Shown piece after piece: positions 1 to 12,800 of a stretch of DNA of 64,000 bases. The position numbers and the translations under genes are program-made. Every line of letters starts with the position of its first letter. The stretch's first letter is position 1. The notes below the pieces were generated by a model that worked only from the letters and a program-made list of their open reading frames with translations, was not told the DNA's origin and made no database searches. Origin of the DNA: Xiphias gladius (lineage: Eukaryota; Chordata; Actinopteri; Istiophoriformes; Xiphiidae); contig NC_053406.1 of NCBI RefSeq assembly GCF_016859285.1, positions 11,730,026 through 11,794,025 on the forward strand, read 5' to 3'.

Positions 1-13
1 ACATCTTTGCCAG

Positions 14-2074
14 ATTTGCCTACAAAGATGAATATGAGAAGTTCAAGCTGTGCTCCACAGTCATCCTGCTGCTGTTCTCCTTCATATGCTATTTCTTTGC
101 GAACTACAGGTACGTATCCGTATATCCCACATCATAGCTGCTTCTTGATAACAGGGACACTGCATGTTCCATCTGTGTAAATCCAGAACTTGTCTCATGT
201 CCCCGATTTTAGATTTTTCGATGCAATCCTCAATTTCCTGCTGGTGTGGTACTATTGTACATTAACTATCAGGGAAAGTATCCTCATCACTAATGGCTCC
301 AGGTCAGCCCTACCAATCAAATTTTTTATGTACTGTGCACAGCCCTCCAACCTTTTGCTTCTTTATTATAAAAAATACTTATTGTGGCAGTTAATCATCT
401 TTTTTTTCATCTTATTATTTATCTGCCTAAGTAACTCTAATTCCTTGAGCTGTTCAGTTTAACTAAGTGTAAAAACATACAGTCTAATATTTAATAAAAT
501 GTGTCCTGCATCATAGAATCAAAGGCTGGTGGGTTTTTCATCACTACATCTCAGCTTTTTTGTCCGGCGTGATGCTGACATGGTGAGTAGGGGAAGATAA
601 AAACCTAACTCACAGATTAAGAAACAATGAAACTTTGTTTTAACATATTTAAGTATGTATAGTGCTTGCTAAGTTGCACTTTTTTTCTGTGTAATAACAA
701 ATTTCTCCCCTTTCACACCTAAGGCCAGATGGGAGCCTCTACAAGATATTCAGGAACCAGTTCCTTGCCTACTCATTGTATCAAAGTAATTTTAAAGTCC
801 TTGTAAAACATTAATGGTTCAGACTTTTCAAAAATCAAACTGAAGCCTGATTTCTCTCATCTGGAACACGCAGGTTTTGTCCAATGTCTGCAGTGCTATT
901 ATCAGAGTGGATGCCTGTACAGACTACGAGCCCTGGGAGAAAGACACAACATGGATGTGACCGTGGGTGAGATACACAGGAACACGTCAAGGACTCGGAG
1001 TGCAGATGCACTCGGCCAAGCTTATCATAACTGAATATTTTGTTGAAATGTTTAAGATTTGGAACCCATCACATCTGTGACTCCTTATTGTCACTGCTGT
1101 AATACAGATGTGAAACACTCCCAACCCTTGTCTGCTTTCTGTTTTCAGAGGGATTTCAGTCCTGGATGTGGAAAGGGCTGACGTTTCTTTTGCCCTTCCT
1201 CTTTTTTGGTCATGTGAGTACAGCCTGTGACATTGAGATGATGTGCAACTGAACTTAAGAAATTCCCTTCAGCTAACTGCTTAGTTTGCATCAAAAACAC
1301 TGTAACACTTTGTCATGGTTTAGATTGGATGACAAAGGAAAAAGCTGATAAAAAATGCTGATGTCATGCCACACAATATTACCCTGCATATTTGGAAATG
1401 ATGTGAGACAATGTTTAGGTTTTCAGTGATCTGGACAACAGCTTAACCTTTAGCTAATTTTTGTCTGTGTTTGCATCAGTACATACTGCTCCATAAGTCC
1501 TCATGTTTTGTCCTGTAGTTCTGGCAGCTCTTCAATGGCCTCTCTCTCTTCAGAATGGCTCAGCTCCCAGACTTTAAAGAATGGCAGGTCAGTCAAACAA
1601 ACAGTTAAAGATTTACTGTATCTACTTATTTTTCCAGCATCAGCACTTCCTGTTTGCTAATACTGTATATTTACATCACTAGGGAGGTTATTATACAACA
1701 AGAATTATTAGACGGCTCAGTGTTAGATTATAATGAGTTTTTGTATCTATTTTTCATTGTCTTGTTGTATAAATATAGTTTCTCTATGAAATCAGCCTCA
1801 TGGATTTGCATTCGCATGCTTGAAAGTAACTTCACATTACTTCTGAATATTTCCTCCCCACCTGATCAGCTCCATATATCAAGAAAATTATAATGAATCA
1901 AAGATTGTATGCTTACTCATGTATTGTTCTCTATTTTCTCTCTTTTCCATGTGATGCCAGGTCTTGATGTGTGGCCTCTGCTTCCTTATTCTGTTCATGG
2001 GAAATTTCTTCACCACTGTTGCTGTGGTTCGTCAGAAGTTCAAGAGCAGGAATCAGAAACCAAAGAGTCTGTGA
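14..2074 (+). CDS. tmem120a: Transmembrane protein 120A (TACAN), 3' part, 8 exons
   Basis: Multi-pass membrane protein of the nuclear envelope and ER. The family is reported in adipocyte differentiation and as a candidate mechanosensitive protein with a CoA-binding fold. Exons read by splice signals: 14-109, 213-302, 517-582, 724-785, 874-966, 1149-1213, 1519-1587, 1961-2074. They join in one frame to give about 217 residues ending in TGA. Recognisable family segments include [80 protein letters not shown] and the last hydrophobic stretch [11 protein letters not shown]. The C-terminus ends in a basic tail. The VLMCG start of the last exon matches remembered human TMEM120A better than TMEM120B. 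The N-terminal coiled-coil exons lie left of the window. The start at 14 is chosen because TTTGCCAG there is a plausible acceptor and the preceding frame (IFAR) diverges from the family. Identity is secure; the paralogue letter is fairly secure. Confidence 0.93.
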
Positions 2075-2083
2075 TACACTAAT

Positions 2084-2089
2084 AATAAA
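2084..2089 (+). terminator. Polyadenylation signal of tmem120a
   Basis: AATAAA lies 10 bases after the stop codon, with overlapping variants (ATAAAATAAAAT) just downstream. The closeness implies a very short 3' UTR, so a later signal could also be used. Confidence 0.5.
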
Positions 2090-2099
2090 ATAAAATGTT

Positions 2100-5000
2100 A
2101 TCTCGCATGTTCCTCTCCAAATGAAAGCTCATATCATCATTAACACTATAACAGCAAGTTATTGTAAGTCTTCTGCCTATTACCACAAAACGTGCAGTAT
2201 ATACATAAATATAAAAATGTGCTACGATTACTCAATCACCATTAAAGGTTAAATTATGCTCTGCTATGCCTCCGTGTTCTTATATTTGTATAATTAGGAA
2301 AATGATTCTCAAAGGAAAGGACAAACAATGAATAAAAGCACCCTCCAGTTAAGTATATAATTTTACAGACATACTTATGTCTGTGACGCTATTTTTTTAA
2401 TACGGTTTCACCTTGTGTGCTTGTCCATGCATGAATTTTTTTTTTATTTTTTTTTTTTGCCCATTTATCTAGTTGAATTAAAGTTTGGTGTGTAAATTCT
2501 GAGTTTCCTGATATATATCAGCCACGGGGGACATTTTATTTCAGAACGAGTAATTTTACTTTGATACTTTAAGTACAGTTTTCTGATAATACGTATTTAC
2601 TTAAGTAAAATTTTAGTATTGTGAAACTGTGGTACTGCTACCTTTACTTATGTAAAGGGTGTGACAAGAGCTGAGCATGCAGGCAGAAACCCTCCCAGGT
2701 TATTGGGCTATTTACCATGTGTCCTTGGTACTGTGAACACATACAGGCTTTAAACTGTGGAAGACACGTTTGATGAAGCTGCCCTCCAGCCCGTCAAGGA
2801 TACAGTCTGTCCTGCTGGTTGGATTACATAACCATGACCCTTAGTCTGGTGCACCTCCACAGATATTTATTATAACAGGTTACATGTGCACGTTGACATT
2901 AGGTAATGATTTATAGACCGGCCCAAGTAAAAACACGTGTCTGCTAGAAATTAAAAATAAACACGATTAAATTCAATAGTTCATTAGACCAGAAATGTGT
3001 TTTTAAAAAACACACATCTGAAGGTTCTTAAAGACTGAAAACATGCCCTGACAAGATTTATTTGGCCTTGAAAGTGTAAGAGTCCTCCCCCACCGCCAGG
3101 CTGTAGTTGGTTTGACCCTACATGGCGTAAAGTTTCCTTCCGTGTTGAGCTCAGTGTGAGCCTGACACGAAGAGGAGAGGCGAAGGTAGGACAGCACCAA
3201 ACTCTCACCTTTAACTGATTTATATCGACCTCTAGTCTGTGGCAATCTGTGGAAACTATGCCTAAGAGATAATACACTCACTTCGGAACTATAAACTTAA
3301 AATATAGAGGAAATATTCGGCTTTTTTAAGTCAAACAATAGCTTGGGATAAGTGCTGACTCCAATGTTACGCAAGCTGAGGCTAACTTCTATCTCCTTCT
3401 GACAAGTTTCTTTACCATGTGTAGTTTAAAACACTTTAATTTAATAGATTTTATACATATCATGTTATAGACAACATTAGTTTGTCTCTGAATTAATCTG
3501 TGTTGTTTTTACAGTATCATGTTTTCAGTTAGTGTCACGATCCAGGGAATAGCCAGGGCCCCAAGTCTACCCCCGCTGGCTATCATGGTCATTTTTACTC
3601 GTTTTATCCTAACCAGGGTGATTTTATGAACAGGGAAATCTTATCAGCTATCACTTAACTCTATTAAAAACGAGTCAACTGGTGTCTGGAGCATAACACA
3701 CGCTGTCGGAAACCGGTGCCACTATCTCTGGTGTTACACAAGTATTTGCTTTAAGCAGAAGAAGTGAGGATGAACTGCAGTAAACCTCGTCTAGGTCCGT
3801 TTCATTGATAATTTAAACCCCCCTGTGGGAACAGCTACTAAAGACTATTTCACTTATCTTAACTGGCAATTAACCAAACCTCACATGAATTAGAATACAC
3901 CATGTGTTAGTCAGTAGTTGGCGTACACTGGGACCCTCAGGGGTAACTTTATCCATGGTGTCAGAGGTGTTTGGGACAGGACATGGTATTTAAAAACCGG
4001 TTGACCGTTATTGGGACAATTTTTTTTTTTTTTCGTAGCCAGACTGGTAAACTATCAAGCATTTCAGACATTGCTATAAAATGCCAGAAAATAGTGGAAA
4101 TGCCTGTTTATAATTTCCCACAGCTCTAGGAGATGTATTATCTAGCAGATTGCTTGTTAAATTTGTCCAAAACCCCAATGTGTTCTGCTCACTGTTATAT
4201 ATGACAAAGAGGTGAAACAAATCCTCACAATCGAGAAGCTGGAGCAGGAGAATGTTTTGCATTTTTGCTTGAAAAATGACTATGAATGATGTCTCATATA
4301 TCAATATAGTTGCCGAGCAATTTTCTGATGATCCACTATTCGTTGTAGTGCTATACACCATTGAGTTACAACATTAAAACCATTTACTGGTGTGAATGCA
4401 CATACATGTATGTGCGTATATATGTATACATACATACATACATACATAAAAGGAAAAACCAACAAAGTGTCTTAGTAAGGTGCAGGTAGTCATTGATTCT
4501 ACAAGTCTCTTGACTCTACTGGAGGGATGATCACTATTCTTTCGAAAGATATTCCCTCCCTTGGTGCTTTGATGACGGTGGTGAAGAGCGCTTTCTAACA
4601 CGATGGTCCAAAATCTCCCTTAGGTGTTCATTTGGGTTTTGATCTGGTATCTGCGAAGGCCGTAGCATGTGATACACATCATTATCATACTCATCGAACC
4701 ATTCAGTGACACCTCGTGCCCTACGGATGGGGGCAATGTCATCCTGGAAGAGACCACTCTCCTCTGCATAGAAATGTTTCATCATAGGATAAAGGTCTGA
4801 ACAACTTTGTATTGATTTGTAATGACCCTTCCCTCTAAGGGGAGAATTGGCCCCAAACCATTCCAGCAAAATGCCCCCCACATCATAACAGAGCCACCAG
4901 ATCCCTTCACTGAATGGGTCAAGCATTCAGGCCTTTCCGTTCTCGCAGTGTACGCCGCACATGCACTCATCCACTTGTCAAGAATATGGTGAAGGATGAC

Positions 5001-6660
5001 TCACCTGACCATATCACTTTTTTTGCCAAAAACCAATGGTTTTTGTACCACTGAACTATCAAATGTGCATTTATCTTTGTAACGAGGAGATAATGCACAT
5101 TAACTTTACTATAATATTGCTCTCCGTGTAACTGTCGATGGAGTGTTCTTGCTCTCACAGTCTGATCACCTCCTGCATTAACATATTTGATTTAGGAATT
5201 ATTGAAGTATGTTTTTGAATATATTAGGTTTTTAATCTAAAAGTATTATACGCCATGAGATCTCCGTGACTTCTGTACCTACTGGGGTTAGCGCACAGGT
5301 ACCTCTGCACATGGTAGTTGAAGTGATTTGCTTAACATCAATGAGTCAGCAAATTAGTAGTGAGAAAGCCAGCACTTTGTTGAGTGAGCATGGACATAGC
5401 TGAGAAAATTACGTCAGTCAGACTGTACTATAGCTGTGAACTGGCCAGCTCACAGGGTCAGAAAAAATCTGATCTCATTGTTTTCAGTCCTTGAACCAAA
5501 TTGTAACCTGAGATCTGAGAACATGAAGTCCTCTTGTGCTCAGTGTGAAAAGAGCTGCTGTCGCTGAAGCATGCATAAGAAATTCCTCATGTATAGAAAG
5601 CAGTGGGTTACAATATTAAAGTATGTTGAGCCAAGTGGTAGAGGAAATTGTCCAATAATGCTTGCACAAGAGCTGTCATTGTAACATGTACAATACTTCT
5701 CACATATGTTAGCAATCATATTGTTCTGTGCAGCGGCTTAACCAGTTTTATGCCGGAGTCCCCAGTTTTGTTCAACTGGATTTTTGTAACCGAGACTAGA
5801 CATAAAACACGTTTTTAAATACAGATTTTAAATTACAGCTGTCCTTCCATCTTATGTTAAACACATTCATCACAAATATTAGGTAAAATAGACTTGTCAC
5901 TATAAGGAAGGTGATCAAGGGCACATACTGTATATGTATCCAACCTGTATAGCTACAATAAATTGTTATCTTTTAAAAATAAGTCTGGTGGGTAGTTTTT
6001 TGACTAATCTTCGGTCTGTAAATAATAAATGTGCACCCCCAGAGTCAAACTCGATATATTAAAAATGGCTTATTTAGTCTAACTAAGCTATTTAAGTCTC
6101 ATCATATTCAGCTATTGTTTCTTTAACACTGTACATATTCCAAAACTTACTCTTTATAGTGTAAATAACATAACCAGGATCAATACGTACATACTATTTG
6201 TTAGGTTCTGTTCATACTGTACATGTTGTAGTTGCTTACTCACATATGACCATAGTTGCTTTTCATCTGGTAAAGTGTTTTATTATGTATATCACAGTTA
6301 CATCCTTTTTCATTGTTCACATTATTTTATCTTAATATATCTCTATATGCACTTTTTCTGTTGTTTGCACAAACAATTGTACTGGTGTTTACTCTGTGCA
6401 GTGACGATAAAGTCAAATCTAATCTAATCTAATTCAATTTAACCAACAGTTCAAAAACCCACAGGGATTTTGCTATGAGCCGGACATGGCAAATATTTGC
6501 AATTTTTACATGATAAATGCAAAAATGATGAATTGCTTATCACCGTCGATTAATTTTCTGTCAAATAATAAATTGGTCACATTAAAGTTTCAACACTATT
6601 TTAAGTGTTTGCTTATTTCACTGGTCTAATAACTGTGCTCTTACCATCCCCATGTAGAGT
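2100..6660. other. Intergenic region between tmem120a and por
   Basis: No gene could be supported here. The stretch holds a fragment of the AGTACTTAAGTA-type fish repeat (about 2540-2690), a degraded repeat at 4190-4350, a (CATA)n run at about 4419-4448, and a dead Tc1 transposon. A tail resembling the 3' end of a non-LTR retroelement (TGACGATAAAGTCAAATC followed by TCTAA repeats) sits at about 6400-6440. The non-coding first exon and promoter expected for por should lie here or further left, but I found no convincing one. Confidence 0.6.
4365..5160 (-). mobile_element. Degenerate Tc1/mariner transposase remnant
   Basis: On the minus strand, broken reading frames carry successive pieces of a Tc1-type DDE transposase. 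One block (about 5158-4970) reads ARTLHRQLHG, then VTKINAHL, then KKVIWSGESSFTIF. The next blocks (about 4960-4530) read GGSVMMWGAFCWNGLGP, then GLFQDDIAPI, then a PDQNPNEHL segment. In working relatives the first catalytic aspartate sits in WSDESSF; here it is glycine. The frames also shift between blocks, so the copy is dead. At about 4365 the sequence GTTACAACATTAAAACC resembles the terminal repeat of such elements and probably marks one end. The other end was not found. Confidence 0.8.
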
Positions 6661-6666
6661 GGTAAC

Positions 6667-9319
6667 ATGGCAGACATGGACACTGAGACCACCACACACA
6701 CCGAGCCCATGGCGGATGAAGAGAGGCCTTTTTTCAGCAACCTGGATCTCTTCCTCTTTTCACTAATTGTCGGCCTTGTCATTTATTGGTTCATGTCCCG
6801 CAAGAAGCCTGAGCCCATCCCCGAATTCAAGAAGCTTGACACACCGTAAGTATTCATTAGAAATACCTGGGTTTTCGTTTTGTTGTTGTTGTTGTTTTTT
6901 TTAATTTAAAAATTTTTTTCTTTTTTTAAAGACAATTTTTTCTAAAGCTTTTGTAGCATTACAAAGTTCAAATTCAGATCTCACTGCATCTTTAGGAGGA
7001 AAAAAACAAAGGCAGCTGTGAGGTAAAGATAAAAAAAAGAACAAGACACATTTATTGCATTTTTTTGAGGGTCAGTTTTTACTTTTAGTCTAAAAATCTC
7101 TTGTAGAAAATGGTGTGTATATTTTGCAGATTATTATTCTGAATCCCATTGACTCTTATCAAATCCTGGTTCCAATTCTCGATTTATTATTCAAACAACA
7201 TTTTTGAAAGCACCAAAACACATTTTATGATTAGCAGATATGACTGCCATCAAAAATGACAAGGTAATATGATATTCTTCCTAGTAAAATGTCACATACA
7301 CAAAAGTAAATAGTCTCCTTAATTACAGTGCAAAAATTGAATGTTGGCTGTTTTGCAAACAAAAATGTTGTATTTTCATACCTTGGTACCATACTGTTAG
7401 AACAAGTCAATGTTATTTTTAATTGACATCCTCTGTTATTTTTTTTCATGCAGTTACTGCATTGTCTTATATTATTACTCAAGTTCTTGACATTATCATC
7501 CAGGTAGCCATATTGTAAACACTATACACACATTTGGAAACAGCACAGCTTGACAACCCTGGGCCAAAAGTTTGCTTTCAGGGGTTATGGGTCTATATAA
7601 AGTTGGATCCTAGTAGGTTGTATTTATCCAGCAACAGGTTGTAACAATAGCTTTTGCTGATCAATGCTCAAAAAGATGAACCATATTTACTTAGCATCTG
7701 AAATTGTGAAGACATGTCTCTCACTCCCTTTTGTCCCAGAATTAGTGATATGATTTTCTATGTGGGAAATTTAATTCACATTAGTTCTGCTGATCTCGGG
7801 TCCTTATCACCTTAACGCAGCAGAAATGGCTCGAACTCTTTTGTTTGGCCAAATTCTGAGTCGCACTAGTGATCTGTGTGTGTATACACCAGGGGATGGT
7901 ATTGGTTTCAGGCCTTTATTGTTGGTAATTGGTGTTTAAAATGCACAAGATGTTTTGTCTTTTCATTTAAAATGAAATCTAAAGCCACATTCTGTTTCTC
8001 TTCTGAGAAAGTAACTACTTGTTCTCAGACTTATTTTAGTTTGTTTAAAAATCTATAAAAATATGCAGATTGAGAGTTACCGAATACATGTTGTTCTACG
8101 CTCTTAAGGGATTGTCTCAGTTACAAGCTTCTTTTTTACTTAATATTTCTTAAGGCCTGCAACCAACAATTTTTCGTTATCAGTTAATCTGCCTGTAAAT
8201 TAATTTTTTTAAGAAACAGCTTACTAAAACAAAGAAATATTTAGTTTACAATTATATGAAACAGAAAAGCAGAAAATCCTCACGTTGGAGAAGCTGGACC
8301 CATCAAATGTTTTGCATTGCTGCTTAAAAAAACGACTAAAAGGATTATTTTGTTTTCAAAATAGTTGCAGATTAATTTTTCAGTCTATCAACTAATCAAT
8401 TAACTGACTAATCGTTGTGTATCTATATGTTTTCATTATTGGACATGACTTATAGAGTAGAATGATGAGGATAAGTGTGTGTTTCTCCAGTGATCTGCCT
8501 GTGTGTTATTACACCGAAGTTAGAAAGAAACAAATGTTTTATCTCAGTTTCAATGTCAAGTTGTCACTAAATTGGCCTTGAAGCAAGTTTTTGAGAGTGC
8601 ACTGCTTAGGGGTCTTGTAAATGTTCCACTAGTAGCGACCTTTGTTTTCTCTCCCCCTCTACTTTTACATAGTCTTTCTCCTCTCTCTCACAAACTTATC
8701 TAATCTCTCTCCCTCTCTCTCTCTGGTGTCTGCCTGTGAGTTTTCACTCCTTGTTCCCTCCCATCATCACTTATCAGTGGAGCGATGGAGGCTTGGCTGG
8801 ATTTCAGTGGACTCTCCTTCCACTGGCCACATTTTTAGTCTCTTCCCAACCACACTACAATACTTTGGTCACCACAGTAAAGCCACAGGCCATCAGCAGC
8901 CACGCTCGCTATGTGGATGAGGTCTTACGTTGGTTGTGTGAATGGAGACAATGTTGAAGGCTGAGTAAGGGAGATCCTGACCATTTGTTTGAAAACAGGA
9001 GGTTGGCTAGAAGGGGGAAAGACCACTGGAGAACATGTTTTGCTTTGGGAAGAGTGTGTATCTGTGGAGGGCGGGAATACAGGAAGAGAACATAGAGCAA
9101 CACAAGCGCCAAGCTGGTCTCCCCTCCCCTCAAAGGGAGCAGTGATTACCTAACTGTTATGAAGGGGGCGTAGTCTTCCATGTCTTTCCTGTGCTTTTGT
9201 TTTTGGCCCTGAACCCATTTTGAAAGTTCCCTGGAGAACAAATGAGGAGGGAGAGCCAAGCTCCTTTTGTGAGTCCTCTCCAAAGGTGGAAAGTTAAGGC
9301 AAAAGACAAGCAACCCTTT

Positions 9320-9388
<69 letters not shown>

Positions 9389-9832
9389 GCAGGCTGAGCT
9401 GCTCTGCCATTGGAGTAGGGCCATGTCACAAATGCAATCCTTTTATGATAAATGAGGTTGCCATAGCAATGACATTCCCCTCTCTCCTCCAGTGAGATGG
9501 GGGCGGGGGGATACTTCAGAAAAAAACGTCCATTCACAGGACCCCCCCCTTCAGTGGTCCACCGAGGAGTTGCTCTGATAACTAGCCAAATTCTCAGAAT
9601 GGATCTTGTAGACTTTTTCGTTCTGAACACCTTTCAGACTAGAGAGGGAAAGGGGCGGGGATGAGGAGGAAGGCATTCTCAGCCCGAGAGTGTTTCAGTG
9701 TGTGTTTGTGTGAGTCAAAAGTGCGGGTCTGCAGCTCAGCTACATTTTATGGGAAAGTCAGTTTCCCACCATTGTGTCCTCAGCGGTTGCCAGACACTGA
9801 CAGGGCTTGTAGGCTGCTGTGCTGTTCTTTGT

Positions 9833-9863
<31 letters not shown>

Positions 9864-12800
9864 GAACAGACGCTGCTGGTTTCAGAGAGTAGCACAGGAA
9901 GAGACAGAGTTCAGATCGTGTTGGAGCCTCTAAGGTGAAGGCAGGCAGCTCTTCCAAACCTGTGAGTGTCCAGCTGTGTTTCTTGAGTGGTTTCGTTTTT
10001 CCATCCTGTGGTTGTGGAGTGTTGGCGTCCTGCTTTTGATTTTGAGCGTGGCGGTTCCCGGCGTGGCCTAGCCAGTGGTGCTAGAGGCAGTGGTGAGCTA
10101 CAGGGCTGCATGCCATGGGCTGTGTCTTCTCCCTGCCAGAGGACAGGAGAGATGCTGCTGAGAGGTCAGTAAAGTGTTTGATTTACTGCTCAGTAAGAAA
10201 AATTAAATTTTTTTTTTTTTTTTTAATGATGTGTACTTGGAGTTAAACATTTGCCAATGGCCGCTATTTATTAATCCTGCTCATGAGTCTGATTGCACAG
10301 ATAACATTCAGAGTGTAAGTTTTTGAATGACACCTTTTTTATTTATAAGTCTGGAACTGGCACCTTTCTACACATAAAGTGTAGTTGCTTGTTTTTATCA
10401 CAGACTAAGAAGATAGTGGTTTCAAAGAACATTCAATGTTCCCAGTAGGTTATGTAAGAGATGGTGATAAAATCTGTTTCACCACAAACACAATTTAATT
10501 ATTGGGTCTTCTGGCAACCCCCCCCCTTTTTCCACAAGCTCAGTCATATACCTCACTGGCCATCATTGTCTTGCTAATTTTAAAGCTTTGTTAAATTCAG
10601 TAAACCAACATAACATGAGGTTTAATTTCCATTTTATTGGTGTCAGGACACAAAATGGAAAAATGTGTAATTGATTGTAGCATCATAAGATCGCCTCCAC
10701 GTTTGAATGGGCCAGTGTTACAGAGGAAGACTGAACTGACTCTGTGTGCTTGTTTGAAAAGGTTTAGTTCCTCCAAGGACGAATGAATGGAAAGTTCACT
10801 CTGACAGTATATACAGATGATGGGCTCTGAACTATTTGGACTGAACTGTAAATTGTTCAAGTTTGTTATGTGTGACTGAAGCCATTGCAGAAAGGGAAAA
10901 AATGGTCAAGATTACGAGTCTATTAGCATTTGCCCTTAAAATTACAAAAACGCAGACTTTATTTATAGTTTTATTGGTGTATGCTAAATTCTCACAGGAT
11001 ACTTGGCCTTTATGTACTTCCATTACCGCATTTAAAATCTAATGTTATTGGAGTCAAACCAGCAGACTTAGCAAATTACTTTATTCCTGTTTTAGAGATG
11101 ACGACACAAAAAAACTTAGGATTTGCAAATACAGCTTTGTACAATTTAAGTAACGTTGAACAGTTTCAGGCCTTAGCTAATAGTTCCGCAACACTAATAA
11201 TTTGTTCTCAACTATGATTTGTTTCCTTTTTAGTTTTTGTCCATATTTTATTTTTTCCGGTATATTCTTTCCATTAAAACTTTATACTCAACTGACATTA
11301 GAAAATGAAAAATAAAATTTAATAACCCAACAATTTATCGAATTGGGAAAAGACCAAAGAATAGGGGAGTTAAAATCCTGTCGATGCCTGTCCTCACGAA
11401 ATGTCTCTCCGAATATTATTAAATATAAGTCTGTATTTAGAGTTAGAGAGATGGGGAAATTAATCAAAAGGGATATCCTTTGCTCTATGTACTATATGTT
11501 TAGTTTTACACATGCTTAAGATATTTGCATTTGTTGTCACAATGTTTTTGATACTACATAGATTTTTGAACTCTGGTAACCTGGCTGTTGTCTAATGATG
11601 CACAAAGAAAAGTCCTCCCTGGTGTGTGACTTCGGGGCCTTTGAGACAGACGTTCTGAGCTGCTAACAGTTCAGACAGACCTTGTTAAAGCTGTGAGGAA
11701 TTCTTCAGCTTGGGGGGCAAAGGCCTGTATTTTTTTTTCTTTTTTTTTTTTTTTTCTTTTTTTCTTTAAATTTCTACCAGGAATTTACACTTTGCTTCAG
11801 AGCGCAATCCCTATTAACCATGGGAGGCCAGTTTTTATGGACTGTTGGGCATCAATCCCACATGCCTGCACTCTGTACAGTGCTTCTTAGCTTGTAGAGT
11901 GTTTAACGAAATGTGTGTTAGAGACAAAGTTGAATCAGATGACTTCAGTAAATAATACGTTCATGCTTCACATAGACAGCTGGGGAGGTTAAGATGAAAG
12001 GATAGCAGATGAATTTCTTATATAGCAAATTAATATAGTTTCTCTTTCACTCAGCCTTAAAGGCTATCCAACAGTCTTGTAGTCCTGTAGAAAATCCAAA
12101 AATATATTCTTGTCACGTTACTATTTGTAGCCTTTTTATTCCTCTTTCAGTGCAGACAGAATTGCAGCTGTCCACTCAGAGCTTTGATGCTGAATTAAGC
12201 GGCGTTGCCTTTTAATTTGGTTTAATAATTGATTTTGCTTCCTGTGTATCTTTTTTATTGACACTGTGTTCGCACTTGTTGTTGTGATCTGGTCCTATCC
12301 AGTAATTACTTTCTGGATAAATCTGACTTGAGCTTTTAAATTAGAATGAGATGTAAGTTGTAATAATTTATGTATTTACGACTTCCCTCTCAATTATATT
12401 AAAAAATGTGTAATATATTCCTATGCTTAGTATGTGCTTGCATACAGTTAGTATGACATAATGCTTGTATGGCTGCTGAGTCACAGCTCTGCTACCTGTT
12501 GTTGTAAGAAAGCTGAAACCGATAACACACTTTTAATAAGATATGTTTTGATTTTTTTTTTTTTTTCTTTTTCTTTAAATTTCTACCAGGAATTTACACT
12601 TTGCTTCAGAGCGCAATCCCTATTAACCATGGGAGGCCAGTTTTTATGGACTGTTGGGCATCAATCCCACATGCCTGCACTCTGTACAGTGCTTCTTAGC
12701 TTGTAGAGTGTTTAACGAAATGTGTGTTAGAGACAAAGTTGAATCAGATGACTTCAGTAAATAATACGTTCATGCTTCACATAGACAGCTGGGGAGGTTA

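Noticed and set aside
2984-3281. Two overlapping minus-strand open frames of 92-97 codons
   Set aside because: They lie in different frames over the same bases, have no family resemblance or splice context, and look like chance frames.
9146-9630. Open frames rich in alternating His-Thr or Cys-Val
   Set aside because: They are produced by the TG/CA microsatellite and carry no real protein.
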